DNA of 64,000 nt. Origin: Leucobacter coleopterorum (GTDB lineage Bacteria; Actinomycetota; Actinomycetes; Actinomycetales; Microbacteriaceae). The position numbers and the translations under genes were made by a program. Where the stretch lies: assembly GCF_011382985.1 (NCBI RefSeq), contig NZ_CP049933.1, positions 1,488,001 to 1,552,000 on the forward strand, given 5' to 3'. Under the pieces are notes generated by a model. That model saw nothing but the letters and a program-made list of their open reading frames with translations. It had not been told where the DNA came from and did not search any database. Shown piece by piece: positions 62,692 through 64,000 of the stretch; within the stretch, counting starts at the first letter, position 1; each line of letters starts with the position of its first letter.

Positions 62692-63709
62692 ATGCTGAGG
62701 CATTGCATGCCGAGGATACAAACACCGAGTTGACGGGGCGCCGTGTGCTTATTACGGGTGGCAACGGGTTTTTGGGACGCTCCGTTATCGAGCAACTGTG
62801 TCGTGGGGGCAGGATCGCCGGCGTTGAACACGTGGTCAGCGCAGATATTCGCCTGCCCGCCGACGGTGACCGGATCCCAACCGTGAGTTATGAGCTTTGC
62901 GACGTGACGGATGCGACTGCGCTGCCTCCGCTGTTGCGTAAGCACGGGATCACGACCGTGATCCACCTCGCCTCGATCGTGAACCCGGGCAAACAGACAA
63001 CCGAGGCGCAGGAGTACGCGGTCGACGTCACCGGAAGCCGAAACACAATCGACTCCTGCCTCGCTGAGGGAGTGCAGCGCATCATCGTGTCTTCGAGCGG
63101 GGCGGCCTACGGGTACCATGCTGATAACCCGAGTGGCTTACCGAGGCGGACCCGCTTCGTGGCAACGACGAGTTTTCGTACAGCAAGCACAAACGCCTGG
63201 TTGAAGAGATGCTTGCTGAGTGTCGCGAGCAGCATCCCGAGCTTGAGCAGAGCATCTTCAGGATCGGCACGATCCTCGGAGAGGGGTTGCAGAATCAGAT
63301 CACGGCCCTGTTTGACGCGAAGCGGGTGCTCGCGATTGCGGGCAGCGACTCCCCCTACGTGTTTATTTGGCACAGCGACGTGGCGACGGTGCTCGCAAAA
63401 GCAGTGACGAGCCCGGTTACCGGCATCTTTAACGTGGCGGGAACGGGCGCTCTCACGATCCAGAACATTGCCGCTCGCATGGGTAAGCGCAATCTAACGC
63501 TGCCGGCCTGGCTGCTATCGGTCGGACTCACTGTGGCACACGCGGTTAGGCTAACCCCGCACACGGCTGCCCGCGTGAACTTTGTGCGTTACCGGCCCGT
63601 GTTGAGCAATACGGCGCTCATAGAACGCTTCGGTTACACCCCGAGCAAAACGTCGGCGGAAGCCTTTGAGGCTTTCTGGGCGAGCCGTCCTCAGAAGCAC
63701 TCGGACTAG
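62688..63709 (+). CDS. NAD-dependent epimerase/dehydratase (extended SDR), one frameshift
   Basis: Extended short-chain dehydrogenase of about 340 residues: NAD motif GGNGFLG near residue 24, [10 protein letters not shown], the catalytic serine and YxxxK in SSSGAAYGY ... [11 protein letters not shown]. The frame breaks in CCC 63128-63130; one added base gives [23 protein letters not shown]. Third of FMO-BASS-SDR. Could be a sugar-nucleotide epimerase, a hydroxysteroid dehydrogenase or similar. Its stop shares CTAG with the convergent photolyase gene. Confidence 0.83.
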
Positions 63710-64000
63710 CCCAGCCCAACGGCCCGCATCTCGTCGTAAGCGGCAAGCGCGGATACGCGCGTTTTGCGCAGATCGACAATCGGCGTGGGGTACGACGCAC
63801 CAAACAGCGTCTCGGCCTCGGGGGCACGCTTGCCCGCAACTTCCCCTCAAATTCAGGGACCCAACGCTGAATATAGTGAGCCTCGGGGTCAAACTTCTTT
63901 GCCTGCGTCTCCGGGTTGAACACCCGAAAATAAGGGGCCGCGTCCACCCCGCTGCCGGCAACCCACTGCCAGTTTCCCGGGTTGCTCGCCTCGTCGGCGT
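63706..64000 (-). CDS. Cryptochrome/photolyase C-terminal part (partial, one frameshift)
   Basis: The last 98 or so residues of a DNA photolyase-family protein, running off the window end. The FAD-binding C-domain is recognised by [41 protein letters not shown], followed after one restored base (in CCCC 63843-63846) by [42 protein letters not shown] and a TAG at 63706-63708. Whether it repairs CPDs or is another class cannot be told from this part. Confidence 0.85.

Noticed and set aside
1..64000. CRISPR arrays, insertion sequences and rRNA genes
   Set aside because: Looked for regularly spaced repeats, transposase-like frames and rRNA signatures; none seen.

Overview
The window is a stretch of actinobacterial chromosome, most likely from the Microbacteriaceae (a Leucobacter-like genus is my guess from gene order and protein style; the species is not determinable by eye). 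Supporting signs are high G+C codon use, frequent GTG and TTG starts, the actinobacterial regulators RbpA and WhiA, the two-gene clpP1-clpP2 arrangement, an ileS gene behind an actinobacterial-type translational T-box, and many ATGA or GTGA stop/start overlaps. There is no prophage, transposase, CRISPR array or rRNA operon; almost everything is core housekeeping.

Layout. 1-2631: sufB-sufD (Fe-S assembly). 2876-5624: haem A synthesis (ctaA, ctaB) flanking a SAM methyltransferase. 5700-10453: tkt-tal-pgi sugar-phosphate operon ending in a strong bidirectional terminator. 10525-20912 (minus): uvrA-uvrC-rapZ-whiA-sodA-pgk-tpiA-secG-rbpA, joining excision repair, the rapZ-whiA pair and lower glycolysis. 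21071-26764: VOC protein, AraC-type regulator, uvrB, a beta-lactamase-fold lipoprotein and a YcaQ-type DNA glycosylase. 26778-32660 (minus): T-box, ileS, folC, DUF4233, ndk. 32723-35413: small membrane proteins and two decayed or damaged genes. 35766-42951: valS and a small ORF, then tig, clpP1, clpP2, clpX. 43013-47011: three tRNA genes, a gamma carbonic anhydrase, an orphan ABC ATPase, dnaG. 47221-49211: secreted zinc metalloprotease with three S-layer-homology-like repeats, lying inside the dgt-dnaG neighbourhood. 49223-57260 (minus): thrS, HIT, yebC, ruvC, recO, uppS, dusB, dgt. 57359-59253: tRNA-Val(CAC) abutting a PLDc_N membrane protein, an HExxH coiled-coil membrane protein, and a Gly-Cys-Val tRNA cluster. 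59254-64000: a gene-poor stretch with a 15-bp inverted repeat, a DUF1203 gene, an overlapping FMO / BASS transporter / SDR epimerase operon, and the end of a photolyase gene.

The most important caution for a user: at least fifteen single-base deletions, nearly all inside G or C runs, interrupt genes that should be intact (tkt, pgi, uvrA, valS, dnaG, ruvC, rapZ three times, and others). The pattern fits homopolymer under-calling in the sequence rather than biology. Such genes are listed once, over their full span, with the break position noted.

I did not find a clear-cut new system. The best leads are the FMO-BASS-SDR operon, a tRNA-Val whose encoded CCA end is one base before a start codon, the SLH metalloprotease insertion with its own promoter and upstream palindrome, and the 15-bp inverted repeat in the empty stretch near 59.4 kb.
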